From positions 20,824 through 84,823 of the forward strand of contig CAJQPY010000007.1 in NCBI GenBank assembly GCA_905480335.1: DNA of 64,000 nt, given 5' to 3'. The DNA is from an uncultured Ilumatobacter sp. (GTDB lineage: Bacteria > Actinomycetota > Acidimicrobiia > Acidimicrobiales > Ilumatobacteraceae). Numbering within the stretch: the stretch's first letter is position 1; every line of letters starts with the position of its first letter. Shown here piece after piece: positions 44,629-53,299 of this stretch. The notes beneath the pieces are model-generated. The model was not told the origin of the DNA and did not search any database. It saw only the letters and a list, made by a program, of their open reading frames with translations. Both the position numbers and the translations under genes were made by a program.

Positions 44629-45141
44629 ATGGAAGCTGCGCCAAAGCGGGAGCTGCGAATCAATGCCGTCGAACTGCTGCGTCAACCCGGAGCCGTTCGG
44701 TCGGTCGAGGTGACTGTGCCCGGCGGCGACCTCGATGTCGACCACGAGGCGTTGGCCGGCGTCATCGGCGTGGCGCTGGAACTTGAGGCGCTCAACGATG
44801 GGATTGTCGTCCGTGGCGGCATCGAGGCGCCGTGGGAGCGGCCATGCCGGCGCTGTCTGAAGAACCTTAAGGGGCTCGCTCGAGCCGACATCGACGAGAT
44901 CTACCAGGTGGACATCCTCGATGAGGACGCATTTCCGATTGTCGACGGTCAACTCGACCTAGCTCCGATGGCTCGCCAGGTGGCGTTGCTTGAGCTCGAC
45001 GATGAACGGCTGTGCCGTGACGATTGCGCAGGACTTTGTCCGCAATGTGGCGACGATCGCAACGTCGGTAAGTGCGACTGCGACACCGAGGTGACCGACC
45101 ACCGATGGGCCGCACTCGACGGACTCGTCCTGGACGACTGA
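44629..45141 (+). CDS. DUF177 (YceD-like) protein
   Basis: A 170-aa protein of the YceD/DUF177 family, which is linked to 23S rRNA accumulation and almost always precedes rpmF. Cys pairs are seen in the middle (CRRCLKNL) and near the C-terminus (CRDDCAGLCPQCGDD), the latter a zinc-knuckle-like motif frequent in the family. The C-terminus DHRWAALDGL is typical (D-RWA-L). rpmF follows after 111 bases. Confidence 0.9.
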   Translation: MEAAPKRELRINAVELLRQPGAVRSVEVTVPGGDLDVDHEALAGVIGVALELEALNDGIVVRGGIEAPWERPCRRCLKNLKGLARADIDEIYQVDILDEDAFPIVDGQLDLAPMARQVALLELDDERLCRDDCAGLCPQCGDDRNVGKCDCDTEVTDHRWAALDGLVLDD

Positions 45142-45252
45142 TACATCGACGTTGGACCTGGGGTGTGTGGCGATAACGTGAGGCGGCCCTAACGACCGAC
45201 CCTGAACGCGACCCGAGCGATTCGGTCGACATGGAGAGAAATAGAGTAAACG

Positions 45253-45432
45253 ATGGCCGTCCCGAAGAAGAAGACTTCCAAGATGAAGACCCGCAGTCGT
45301 CGCGCTAGCGCGTGGCAGCTGAAGGCTCCAGCGCGGAGCGTGTGCCCTAAGTGCGGCGCTGCAAAGACCCCACACGTGGTGTGTGGTTCGTGTGGCTGGT
45401 ACCGCGACCGGTACGCCATCGACGTCAGCTGA
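45253..45432 (+). CDS. rpmF: 50S ribosomal protein L32
   Basis: Ribosomal protein of 59 aa. It begins AVPKKKTSKMKTRSRRA, the L32 signature, and has a zinc ribbon of two Cys pairs (CPKC and CGSC, the second followed by GWYRDR). The ATG at 45253 follows a purine-rich GGAGAG site. The gene is short and easy to overlook. It stands between DUF177 and plsX as in most bacteria, coupling ribosome and lipid synthesis. Confidence 0.96.
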   Translation: MAVPKKKTSKMKTRSRRASAWQLKAPARSVCPKCGAAKTPHVVCGSCGWYRDRYAIDVS

Positions 45433-45457
45433 CCCCGCGTTCGTGTCTCTGACACCC

Positions 45458-46441
45458 ATGCTTCCCATCGCGATCGATGCCATGGGCGGCGATGACGGTC
45501 CTGGACCGAATATCGCTGGCGCTCATGCCGCAGTTGCTGACGGTATTCGAGTTCTACTCGTGGGGCCACCGGATCTCGGCGGCCGCGAGGCCGTTGACGG
45601 CACCGTACTCGAGCTGATCGAGGCGAGCGAAGTCATCGGCATGCATGATGACCCTGCGGCTGGTGTTCGCCGCAAGAAGGACTCGACGCTAGTGCGCGCA
45701 GCTGAAGCGGTTCGAGACGGGCGAGCCGGGGCAATGATCTCCGCCGGCAACACCGGAGCGACGATGGCCTCGGCGCTGTTACGCATGGGCCGAATCAAAG
45801 GGGTCAAGCGCCCGGCAATTGCGACGCCGATCCCAGTTCCCGGCTCGACTCCGACAATCCTCCTTGACGCTGGAGCGAACGCTGAGGTCCAGGCTGACTG
45901 GCTCATTCAATTCGCTCAGATGGGGTCGATTTACGCGCAGCATCGCTTCGACATCGACAGTCCGCGTGTCGGCCTACTCTCGATTGGCGAAGAGGCAACC
46001 AAAGGTGACAGCCTCCGGAAGGAGGCGCACGAACTGTTGACGCGCACACCCGGCGTTAACTTCATCGGGAACGTCGAGGGTCGCGACATTATGAGCGGCA
46101 AACTCGACGTGTGTGTCACCGACGGGTTCACCGGGAACGTTGTGCTGAAGACGCTCGAGGGGGGCATGAAAGCTGTGATCGGAGCACTGCTCGAAGCCTT
46201 TTCCCCTGAGGAGTTCAAGCCCCATGCCGACGCTCTGATGCCTGCGTTACTGCCGCTGTACGCGACGCTCAGCCCGGACACGTATGGTGGCGCCGTCCTG
46301 CTCGGAGTGGACGGCGTGTGCATCATCGCCCACGGTTCTTCGAGCTCCCAGGCGATCCGTAACGGCATCGGTGTTGCCCACGACATGATCGAGCACGAGA
46401 TCACGGCAGAGATCGCCGCTGCGATCGCATCCGCCCGCTGA
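45458..46441 (+). CDS. plsX: Phosphate acyltransferase PlsX
   Basis: Makes acyl-phosphate from acyl-ACP, the first step of phosphatidic acid synthesis by PlsX/PlsY. At 327 aa it is of normal length. It begins LPIAIDAMGGDDGPGPNIAG. SAGNTGATMASALLRMGRIKG and LDAGANAEVQADWLIQFA are family motifs, and ILSVGE-like LLSIGEEATKG and DGFTGNVVLKTLEG follow. GTG 45443 is a possible earlier start. acpP, the source of its substrate, follows. Confidence 0.95.
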   Translation: MLPIAIDAMGGDDGPGPNIAGAHAAVADGIRVLLVGPPDLGGREAVDGTVLELIEASEVIGMHDDPAAGVRRKKDSTLVRAAEAVRDGRAGAMISAGNTGATMASALLRMGRIKGVKRPAIATPIPVPGSTPTILLDAGANAEVQADWLIQFAQMGSIYAQHRFDIDSPRVGLLSIGEEATKGDSLRKEAHELLTRTPGVNFIGNVEGRDIMSGKLDVCVTDGFTGNVVLKTLEGGMKAVIGALLEAFSPEEFKPHADALMPALLPLYATLSPDTYGGAVLLGVDGVCIIAHGSSSSQAIRNGIGVAHDMIEHEITAEIAAAIASAR

Positions 46442-46522
46442 CTGCGCCCGGCGCAGTGAGGCTTCGCCTTGCCGGCTGCTGGGGCGGCTCCCCGGAGTCC
46501 GATCGGCTCGATCGGCCCCGGG

Positions 46523-46528
46523 TAGGCT
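46523..46528 (+). promoter_or_regulatory. -10 box TAGGCT of acpP
   Basis: TAGGCT ends six bases before ATG 46535, a leaderless arrangement. acpP can thus be expressed separately from plsX. Confidence 0.5.
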
Positions 46529-46534
46529 GGACGG

Positions 46535-46813
46535 ATGCCTGCGGAAAACAACATTGAGCGTGACGAGATCCTTCGGATCGTTCGTGACCGCCTCGCCGAC
46601 ATCCTCGAAATCGAGCCCAACATGATCTCCGAAGCTCAGTCGTTCGTCGACGACCTTGACGCCGACTCGCTCGCTCTGATCGAACTTGTCGAGTCACTTG
46701 AAGAGGAGGTCGGTGAACGTTCGTCCGGTTTCCGCATCGAAGATGAAGACCTAGAAGACCTGAAAACCGTGCGCGACGCGGTCGACTATGTCTTCGAGAA
46801 CGCCAACGACTGA
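46535..46813 (+). CDS. acpP: Acyl carrier protein
   Basis: Carrier of growing acyl chains, 92 aa. The phosphopantetheine site is Ser in DDLDADSLALIELVESLEEE. The loop between helices II and III is longer than usual (GERSSGFRIEDEDLEDL) and very acidic. Position between plsX and rnc is conserved widely, which supports a housekeeping fatty-acid ACP rather than a secondary-metabolism carrier. Confidence 0.92.
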   Translation: MPAENNIERDEILRIVRDRLADILEIEPNMISEAQSFVDDLDADSLALIELVESLEEEVGERSSGFRIEDEDLEDLKTVRDAVDYVFENAND

Positions 46814-46819
46814 GATTCG

Positions 46820-47494
46820 GTGGGTCTCGATGAGCTGAGCGAACGAATCGGGCACCGTTTCGAACGGCCTGAGTTGCTCGACCATGCGCTCGCGCACCGG
46901 TCATGGTGCGCGGAACATGGCGGCGCGGCCAGCAATGAGCGGCTCGAGTTTTTGGGCGATGCCGTGCTCGGATGGGCGATTGCTGACATCGCTTTCCATC
47001 GTTTTGCCGACGTGGGGGAGGGTCGACTCACCGATCTACGCAAGAGCGTGGTCAACGGGCATGCGCTGGCGGAAGCAGCCAATGACATCGGGCTGGGACC
47101 TTTTATCAAGCTTGGTAAGGGTGAGGCCGCCGCCGACGGAGCGACTAAGCCGACGATCCTCTCGGATGCCTTTGAGGCGGTGCTCGGGGCCGTGTATCTC
47201 GATGGTGGGGTTAATGCTGCGTTTGCTCTCGTCGAACGTCATGTCGCAACCCGTCTCGCATATGCGACCGACGCCGTTCAAACGCTTGACTACAAGACCG
47301 AGCTCCAGGAACGCTGTGCACGGAACGCCAGGGCGGCGCCGGTGTACACGCTGAGCTCGACGGGTCCGGATCATGCCAAGGTTTTCACCGCCACAGTCAC
47401 GGTCGATGACGAGGAAATCGGCAGCGGCGCTGGGCGATCCAAAAAAGCCGCCGAGCAGGTCGCTGCCGAGGTGGCCTGCCGGACCCTCAACTGA
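46820..47494 (+). CDS. rnc: Ribonuclease III
   Basis: Double-strand-specific endoribonuclease of 224 aa for rRNA and mRNA processing. The catalytic signature NERLEFLGDAVLGWAIAD is near residue 40, with further metal ligands in LSDAFEAVLGAVYLDGG. The C-terminal dsRNA-binding domain runs about 150-222, ending GRSKKAAEQVAAEVA. It begins with GTG six bases after the acpP stop. mutM starts next to its stop codon. Confidence 0.96.
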   Translation: MGLDELSERIGHRFERPELLDHALAHRSWCAEHGGAASNERLEFLGDAVLGWAIADIAFHRFADVGEGRLTDLRKSVVNGHALAEAANDIGLGPFIKLGKGEAAADGATKPTILSDAFEAVLGAVYLDGGVNAAFALVERHVATRLAYATDAVQTLDYKTELQERCARNARAAPVYTLSSTGPDHAKVFTATVTVDDEEIGSGAGRSKKAAEQVAAEVACRTLN

Positions 47495-47495
47495 C

Positions 47496-48332
47496 ATGCC
47501 TGAGCTTCCTGAGGTAGAAACTGTGCGTCGCGGGCTTGACCGACATGTGGTCGGTCAGCGCATCGTGAGCGTCGAAGTCGGCCGTGAACGAGTCGTGCGG
47601 CGTACGTCTCGTGTGGAACTGATCGACGGGTTGACCGACACCGTCGTGCTCGCTGCAGAGCGTCGGGGCAAGTACCTGCTGCTGCCACTTGACAGTGGGA
47701 ACGTGCTGATGATGCATCTCCGGATGAGCGGACAAGTGCTGTTCGCCGATGCCAGGTCCCACCGTCGTGCGCACACCCACGTCGTGATGCATCTTGACAA
47801 CCGCCGAGAGGTGTGGTTTGTCGACCCGCGAACTTTCGGCGAGGTCGTTGTGTTCAACCCTGACCGCATCGCCGTCGAGTTGCCCTGTGTCGCTGCCCTC
47901 GGGGTCGATCCGATCGCCGACGAGTTCCCGCGCACCGAATTGCGGCGTATCGTCAGGTCGACATCACGAGCGTTAAAGCCGCTGCTGCTCGACCAGAAAG
48001 TGATCGCAGGCATCGGTAACGTTTACGCCGATGAGGTCCTCCATCGAGCGCGATTGCGTCCAAACAGGCCGGCTGATTCGATCGATGCCGCCGCCACCTG
48101 GCGACTGCATGCTGCGATCGTCGACATCCTGACGTCTGCGATCGCCGCAGGAGGGTCGACGCTCGGCGACGCACAGTACGTCGATTTGATGGGCGAGAGT
48201 GGTTCCTACCAGGATCAACACAGCGTCTACGGGCGATCTGGGGAGCGGTGCTTGACCTGTGGCCGTGGCTGGATTCGTCGCACGATCAGCGGCGGCCGCA
48301 GCACGCACTATTGCGCCTGGTGTCAGCGCTGA
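47496..48332 (+). CDS. mutM: Formamidopyrimidine-DNA glycosylase
   Basis: Removes 8-oxoguanine and formamidopyrimidines, 278 aa. The N-terminus PELPEVETVRRGL carries the catalytic Pro and Glu immediately after Met. LLMHLRM-like VLMMHLRMSGQ, then GIGNVYADEVL (H2TH), and the zinc finger CLTC ... CAWC at the C-terminus are all present. ATG 47496 is certain because the catalytic Pro must be residue 2; an upstream in-frame start at 47373 overlaps rnc. Confidence 0.96.
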   Translation: MPELPEVETVRRGLDRHVVGQRIVSVEVGRERVVRRTSRVELIDGLTDTVVLAAERRGKYLLLPLDSGNVLMMHLRMSGQVLFADARSHRRAHTHVVMHLDNRREVWFVDPRTFGEVVVFNPDRIAVELPCVAALGVDPIADEFPRTELRRIVRSTSRALKPLLLDQKVIAGIGNVYADEVLHRARLRPNRPADSIDAAATWRLHAAIVDILTSAIAAGGSTLGDAQYVDLMGESGSYQDQHSVYGRSGERCLTCGRGWIRRTISGGRSTHYCAWCQR

Positions 48333-48406
48333 CCATGACGCAGGCGATCTGATCGATCGCGTCACGGTCGAGGTCTTCGCCGTTCAGAGAGCGACCAAGT
48401 AGCTTC

Positions 48407-51400
48407 ATGGTCGCTGTGTTTCTAAAGAGTCTCGCCCTTAAGGGCTTCAAGTCGTTCGCCGATCCGACAATCATGGTCCTTGAACCAGGCGTCACCGTCG
48501 TGGTCGGTCCCAACGGGTCGGGCAAGTCGAACGTTGTGGATGCCATGGCATGGGTGCTGGGGGCGCAGTCTCCCAAGGCTGTCCGCAGTCAGAAAATGGA
48601 TGACGTGATCTTTGCAGGCACGGCGACGCGACCTGCGCTTGGTCGCGCTGAGGTCAGCATCACCATCGATAACTCCGACGGAACCCTTGGGGTCGAGTTC
48701 AACGAGGTGACGCTCACCCGTGTGCTGTTCCGTTCCGGTGAATCCGAATACCTCATTAACGGTGTTGCCTGTCGCCTCCTTGACGTCCAAGAGCTTCTTT
48801 CCGACGCCGGCGTCGGGCGTCAGCAGCACGTCATCGTCAGCCAGGGCCAGATCGATGCCGTGCTGAACGCTCGACCGGAAGAGCGACGGTCGATCATCGA
48901 GGAAGCCGCAGGTGTACTCAAGTTCCGGAAACGCAAGGAGAAGGCTGAGCGGCGCCTCGACGCAACTGAGGCCAACTTGCTGCGTGTCCAAGATCTGCTC
49001 CGTGAGGTTCGTCGGCAACTGCGGCCGCTCGAACGGCAAGCCAAGGCTGCGGAACGGCATGGGTCGCTGATCATCGAGCTGACCGGCTTGAAGACCTTTG
49101 TTGCCGGGCGCGAGATCGCTGGACTGCGCATAAAGCTCGAATCGCTCGCTGCAGTAAAGCTCGAAAGTTCAACTGCGGAACAGGAACTCAAGTCCGCTCT
49201 TGCGGGTCTCGACACTGCGGTGATGGCGGTTGAGGCGCAACTCAGTGCCCGCGGCGCAAGCGACGTAAGTGACCAATTGGTGCGGGTTGAGCAACTACGC
49301 GAAAGGGCTCGCGGGCTGTCGGCAGTCCTTGTCGAGCGGCGCCGGTCGCTTGAGCGTGATAAGGGTCAACTGATCGATGCTGGGGTCGTCGCGAACCTGG
49401 AGGCAGACGCAGCCAGGTTTCGATCCGAACTGGTCGACGTGATTGCTGAGCTTGGCACCTTCGAGCCCGCCACAGAAGAGCTTGAGGTGGAGGAGCGGGG
49501 GTTCCAGATTGAGCGCGCTCAGGTCCTCGACGCCGTGGGAGGGGATCAGCCAGCAGCAAAAGCGGCAAGTGCAGCGGCAGAGGTGCGTGGCGAAGCTCGC
49601 TCGGTCAAAGCGGCGCTCGAACGGTCGCTTGGCGATCTCCGACGTGCCACCAGTCGTCATGAGTCGCTGACCGAGCGCCTCCAGATGGCCGCCGATGAGG
49701 CAGCTCGTTTCCGCTCTGAATGCGATGAGGCCGGCGATGTTGAAGGCCCACTTTTCGACAAGCTTGCGGCCGCCGAGGATGCCGTTGCAGGAGCCGAGGC
49801 AGTCATGCATGTAGCGCGAGACGAGCGGGCCGAAGCAGCCGATGCAGCATCCACTGCAATGGCTCGTGTCGAAGCACTTCAGATGGCGCTCGACGCAGCG
49901 CGGGCTCGTGCTGGGGCTGAACGCCTCCAAGGCGTTGATGGGGTACTTGGCACGTTGCTCGAACTGATCGAGATCGATGCCGGCTGGGAAGCGGCGGTTG
50001 AGGCGGCGCTCGGTGAATCGCTCACCGCAGTTGTTGTCTCGGATTCGATATCTGCACGGAGCGCGCTCGATGCCCTTCGGTCGTCCGACACGAGTGGTGC
50101 GGTCATTGCGCTTGGTTCGCAGTTATCGACGCGCGGTCCCGTCAGCTCGGGCAAACCGGTGCGAGCCCACGCCAGATCTTCGAATGATGAGGTCAGCGCG
50201 CTGCTTGACGGGCTGCTGGGCGGCGCGGTCAGGATCGATGACCTCGCTGACGCACTCGACGCCGCTATCGTCCATCCCGAAGCGGTGATCGTCACTGGGA
50301 CCGGCGACCGATTTGGAATCAATGGCTGGCGCATCGGGTCGGCCGGATCGGGCGTGACCGCAGCGGCGCTCGAGGAGGCCCAGGGGCATGCAGACCTTGC
50401 GTCGATTCGGCTGGAACGAGCTGACCTGTCCGTCACGACGAAGGGCGACGAGTTGGCTGCGGCTCGACGCATTGAGGAGGAGCTGAGCCGTCGTCTTGAT
50501 GGAAATGACGCCAAGCTGAACGCAGCGTCGGATGGTTTCGCTCGCGCACAGAGCGAGCAGCGAGAGATTGGTGTCGAACTCGAATCGCTTGATCGTTCGA
50601 TCAGAGAGGCAACCGAGAATAGCGAACGCGAGCAGCAGCGCATTGGTGACCTCCAAGCGTTGCTCCCAGCGCTTGAGTCTGATGAGCAGGCCGAAGCCGA
50701 TGCTGCTCGATCTCGTAGTGAGTTGCGGGCTCAGTTGGAGCAACGTGCGGCCGCTCTCGCTTCGAAGCGTAAAGATCTGGAAGTTCGCAACGCCGGTCTA
50801 ATTGAGCACCGACAGATTCTCGAGCGGCGGATCGCCGAGACCGACCGGCGCCTCGAAGCAGATGCCGAAGCGCGTGATGCAGCGGAAGGTCAGCGGGTCG
50901 TGATCGAACGGTCGGTGGGGGTGATCGAACGACTCGGCGTCGTGATCGGCACGCATCGGACTGTTGTTGAGGCGTATCACGTGGAGTTGGTTGAAACCCG
51001 ACGCAAGCAGAGTGACGAGGTGCGCGAGCTCACCATTGAACTGGATTCGCTGCGACGTGACCGGGCGGACAAGGAGCAGCAGCTCGACGTCACCCGCGAG
51101 CGGGCGCGGAAAGCCGAACTCGAAGAGGCAGAAGCGAAGTTGCGGCTCGAGACGGCGATCGAAACCCTTCGACGGGAACTTGACATCGAGCCGGCGGTTG
51201 CCGAGGCCGCTGAGATGCCGGAGATCCCCGAGGGGGCGTCGCCTGCTGGTCGAGTCCGTGAGCTTGAACGCGAGCTTCGACTCCTCGGACCGATCAATCC
51301 GCTCGCGCTTGAGGAGTTCAACGAACTCCAGATCCGGCATACGTTCCTTGAGGAACAGCTCGAAGACGTCCGGTCCACGCGACGCGAGCTCGCTCGGGTG

Positions 51401-51904
51401 ATCGCCGCCGTTGACGCCGAGATTCAGAACGTTTTCGCTGCAGCATTTGCCGACGTGAGCGCAAATTTCACGGAGCTGTTTGCGCTCCTCTTTCCCGGCG
51501 GGAAGGGACAGCTGAAGCTGACCCACCCTGACGACCTGTTGAACACAGGGATCGAGGTTGAGGCGAAGCCGAGTGGCAAGAACATCAAGAAGTTGTCATT
51601 GCTGTCGGGTGGGGAGCGGTCGCTGACTGCGCTGGCCTACCTGTTCGCAGTGTTCCGGTCGCGCCCGTCCCCGTTCTACGTAATGGACGAAGTAGAAGCG
51701 GCGCTCGATGACGTCAATCTCCACCGCTTCCTTGGGCTAATCCAGGAGTTTCGCAAGGACGCGCAGTTGATCATTGTGTCTCACCAAAAGCGCACGATGG
51801 AGGCGGGGGACTGCCTGCTTGGGGTAAGCATGCAGCCCGGCGGGTCGTCGAAGGTCGTCACCGAGAAGGCGACCTCGCCAAGTCCGGCCAGGACTGACGT
51901 CTGA
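48407..51904 (+). CDS. smc: Chromosome segregation protein SMC
   Basis: Condensin ATPase of 1165 aa. Walker A is GPNGSGKSNVVDAMAWVLG (about residues 33-51). Coiled coil follows to about 500 and from about 670 to 1000, with a hinge between (GVDGVLGTLLELIEIDAGWE, then the Gly-rich GSAGSGVTAA). The C-terminal head has the signature LSGGERSLTALAYLFA and Walker B FYVMDEVEAALDD. GTG 48416 gives the more usual N-terminus FLKSLALKGFKSF and lies ten bases after a TAGCTT hexamer; either start is possible. Co-directional with mutM and ftsY. Confidence 0.96.
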   Translation: MVAVFLKSLALKGFKSFADPTIMVLEPGVTVVVGPNGSGKSNVVDAMAWVLGAQSPKAVRSQKMDDVIFAGTATRPALGRAEVSITIDNSDGTLGVEFNEVTLTRVLFRSGESEYLINGVACRLLDVQELLSDAGVGRQQHVIVSQGQIDAVLNARPEERRSIIEEAAGVLKFRKRKEKAERRLDATEANLLRVQDLLREVRRQLRPLERQAKAAERHGSLIIELTGLKTFVAGREIAGLRIKLESLAAVKLESSTAEQELKSALAGLDTAVMAVEAQLSARGASDVSDQLVRVEQLRERARGLSAVLVERRRSLERDKGQLIDAGVVANLEADAARFRSELVDVIAELGTFEPATEELEVEERGFQIERAQVLDAVGGDQPAAKAASAAAEVRGEARSVKAALERSLGDLRRATSRHESLTERLQMAADEAARFRSECDEAGDVEGPLFDKLAAAEDAVAGAEAVMHVARDERAEAADAASTAMARVEALQMALDAARARAGAERLQGVDGVLGTLLELIEIDAGWEAAVEAALGESLTAVVVSDSISARSALDALRSSDTSGAVIALGSQLSTRGPVSSGKPVRAHARSSNDEVSALLDGLLGGAVRIDDLADALDAAIVHPEAVIVTGTGDRFGINGWRIGSAGSGVTAAALEEAQGHADLASIRLERADLSVTTKGDELAAARRIEEELSRRLDGNDAKLNAASDGFARAQSEQREIGVELESLDRSIREATENSEREQQRIGDLQALLPALESDEQAEADAARSRSELRAQLEQRAAALASKRKDLEVRNAGLIEHRQILERRIAETDRRLEADAEARDAAEGQRVVIERSVGVIERLGVVIGTHRTVVEAYHVELVETRRKQSDEVRELTIELDSLRRDRADKEQQLDVTRERARKAELEEAEAKLRLETAIETLRRELDIEPAVAEAAEMPEIPEGASPAGRVRELERELRLLGPINPLALEEFNELQIRHTFLEEQLEDVRSTRRELARVIAAVDAEIQNVFAAAFADVSANFTELFALLFPGGKGQLKLTHPDDLLNTGIEVEAKPSGKNIKKLSLLSGGERSLTALAYLFAVFRSRPSPFYVMDEVEAALDDVNLHRFLGLIQEFRKDAQLIIVSHQKRTMEAGDCLLGVSMQPGGSSKVVTEKATSPSPARTDV

Positions 51905-52090
51905 TCTTGGATCGACTGCGAAACCGGATTGCAATCCCTCGTTGAGCTTTAAACGTCAAATTTGGATACGGCTTAGCCGGTGCAGCAAGTCCCCCTCCCG
52001 AAACCCGGGAGTGTTGGTTCTTGGGCGCTTTTGCGGCGATGCGGCGGCGTGCGGGTTGCTGGATGTGTCGCCAGGTAGCGTCAGGTCGAC
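51905..52090. other. Intergenic region between smc and ftsY
   Basis: 186 bases without a coding frame of note. Cys/Gly-coding small frames here lack start signals. A promoter for ftsY may lie in this gap. Confidence 0.3.
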
Positions 52091-53221
52091 ATGGGTACCG
52101 TCGAAATCCTCCTGCTCGTTCTGCTTGCCTTCGTTCTGATCTTCGGTGTTGGCGTCGTCGTCCTCAACCGCCGTGATCAGGGGAAACTTCCGCCGTCGGC
52201 GCCGACGACCGATCGCCAGTCGGGACTCAAATCCGGAACGATCCTCGAGAAGCGAGAGGCGGTCACGTCGATCGACGTGGCAACAGAGGCTGAGGTCGAG
52301 CCCGAACCTGCGCCGGGAACGCTGCGCGAACGGCTGGCGAAGGCTCGTTCGACCTTCGCTGGTGCTTTTTCCGGCGTACTCGGCCGGAGCGGAATCACCG
52401 AGGAGAGCTTCGAGGACCTCGAAGAGGCTCTGCTTCGCGCCGATGTTGGGGTGGCGATGACCGGGGAACTTGTTGGAGGTCTCCGAGAGCGCGTGCAGGC
52501 CAAGGAGATCACCGAGCCCACGGAACTGCTTGATGCTTTGCAGGACGAGATGGCGAACCGACTGCGTGGGACCGAGCGCGGTCTGAACTTTGCGACCCGT
52601 GGCGACGGTGAGCCGAACGTGTGGATGTTCGTGGGAGTCAACGGTGTTGGCAAGACCACAACGATTGGCAAGCTGGCGAATCAGCAGATCAGCGACGGTC
52701 GGACGGTCCTTCTCGCCGCTGGCGACACGTTTCGGGCGGCCGCAGCTGAGCAGTTGAACACGTGGGCCGACCGCTCGGGCGCCGGTTTCGTCCGTGGTGC
52801 GGAGGGAGGCGACTCCAGCTCGGTCATCTTCGACGGGGTGGAGCGGGCCGCCGCCATGGGCGTTGATCTTGTGATGGCCGATACCGCCGGACGGCTCCAC
52901 ACGAAGTCGAACCTGATGGACGAGTTGAAGAAGGTCCGCCGAGTAGCCGAGAAGGGTGTGGGCGAGGTGACTGAGACGTTGCTCGTGATCGATGCCACAA
53001 CCGGTCAGAATGGTTTGATCCAGGCGCAAGAGTTCAACGAAGCAATCGATGTGACTGGCGTTGTGTTGACAAAGCTCGACGGGTCGGCAAAGGGGGGGAT
53101 CGTGTTCGCCATCGAGGTCGATCTCGGGATTCCTATCAAATTGGTTGGCATCGGCGAGACCATCGGCGATCTGATCCCGTTCAAGCCCGACGATTTTGTC
53201 GGCGCCCTCTTCGAGAGGTAG
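52091..53221 (+). CDS. ftsY: Signal recognition particle receptor FtsY
   Basis: SRP receptor GTPase of 376 aa. An N-terminal membrane helix (about 5-25) anchors it directly, followed by a short linker, the four-helix N domain and the G domain. GTPase motifs are GVNGVGKTTTIGKLA, DTAGRLHTKSNLMDEL and TKLDGSAKGG. LGIPIKLVGIGE and DLIPFKPDDFVGALF end the protein as usual. ffh, its partner, begins 78 bases downstream. Confidence 0.96.
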   Translation: MGTVEILLLVLLAFVLIFGVGVVVLNRRDQGKLPPSAPTTDRQSGLKSGTILEKREAVTSIDVATEAEVEPEPAPGTLRERLAKARSTFAGAFSGVLGRSGITEESFEDLEEALLRADVGVAMTGELVGGLRERVQAKEITEPTELLDALQDEMANRLRGTERGLNFATRGDGEPNVWMFVGVNGVGKTTTIGKLANQQISDGRTVLLAAGDTFRAAAAEQLNTWADRSGAGFVRGAEGGDSSSVIFDGVERAAAMGVDLVMADTAGRLHTKSNLMDELKKVRRVAEKGVGEVTETLLVIDATTGQNGLIQAQEFNEAIDVTGVVLTKLDGSAKGGIVFAIEVDLGIPIKLVGIGETIGDLIPFKPDDFVGALFER

Positions 53222-53299
53222 CGCAGGTTCGCCATCCTTGATGAGCCGTCGGACCGGGTCTGGGATGGGCCGGGAGGCGGCCGGTAACGTGGGCGCCGT

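Noticed and set aside
46426..46530. Rho-independent terminator between plsX and acpP
   Set aside because: Inverted GC-rich bases are present but there is no T-run and no clear stem, so I could not define a terminator.
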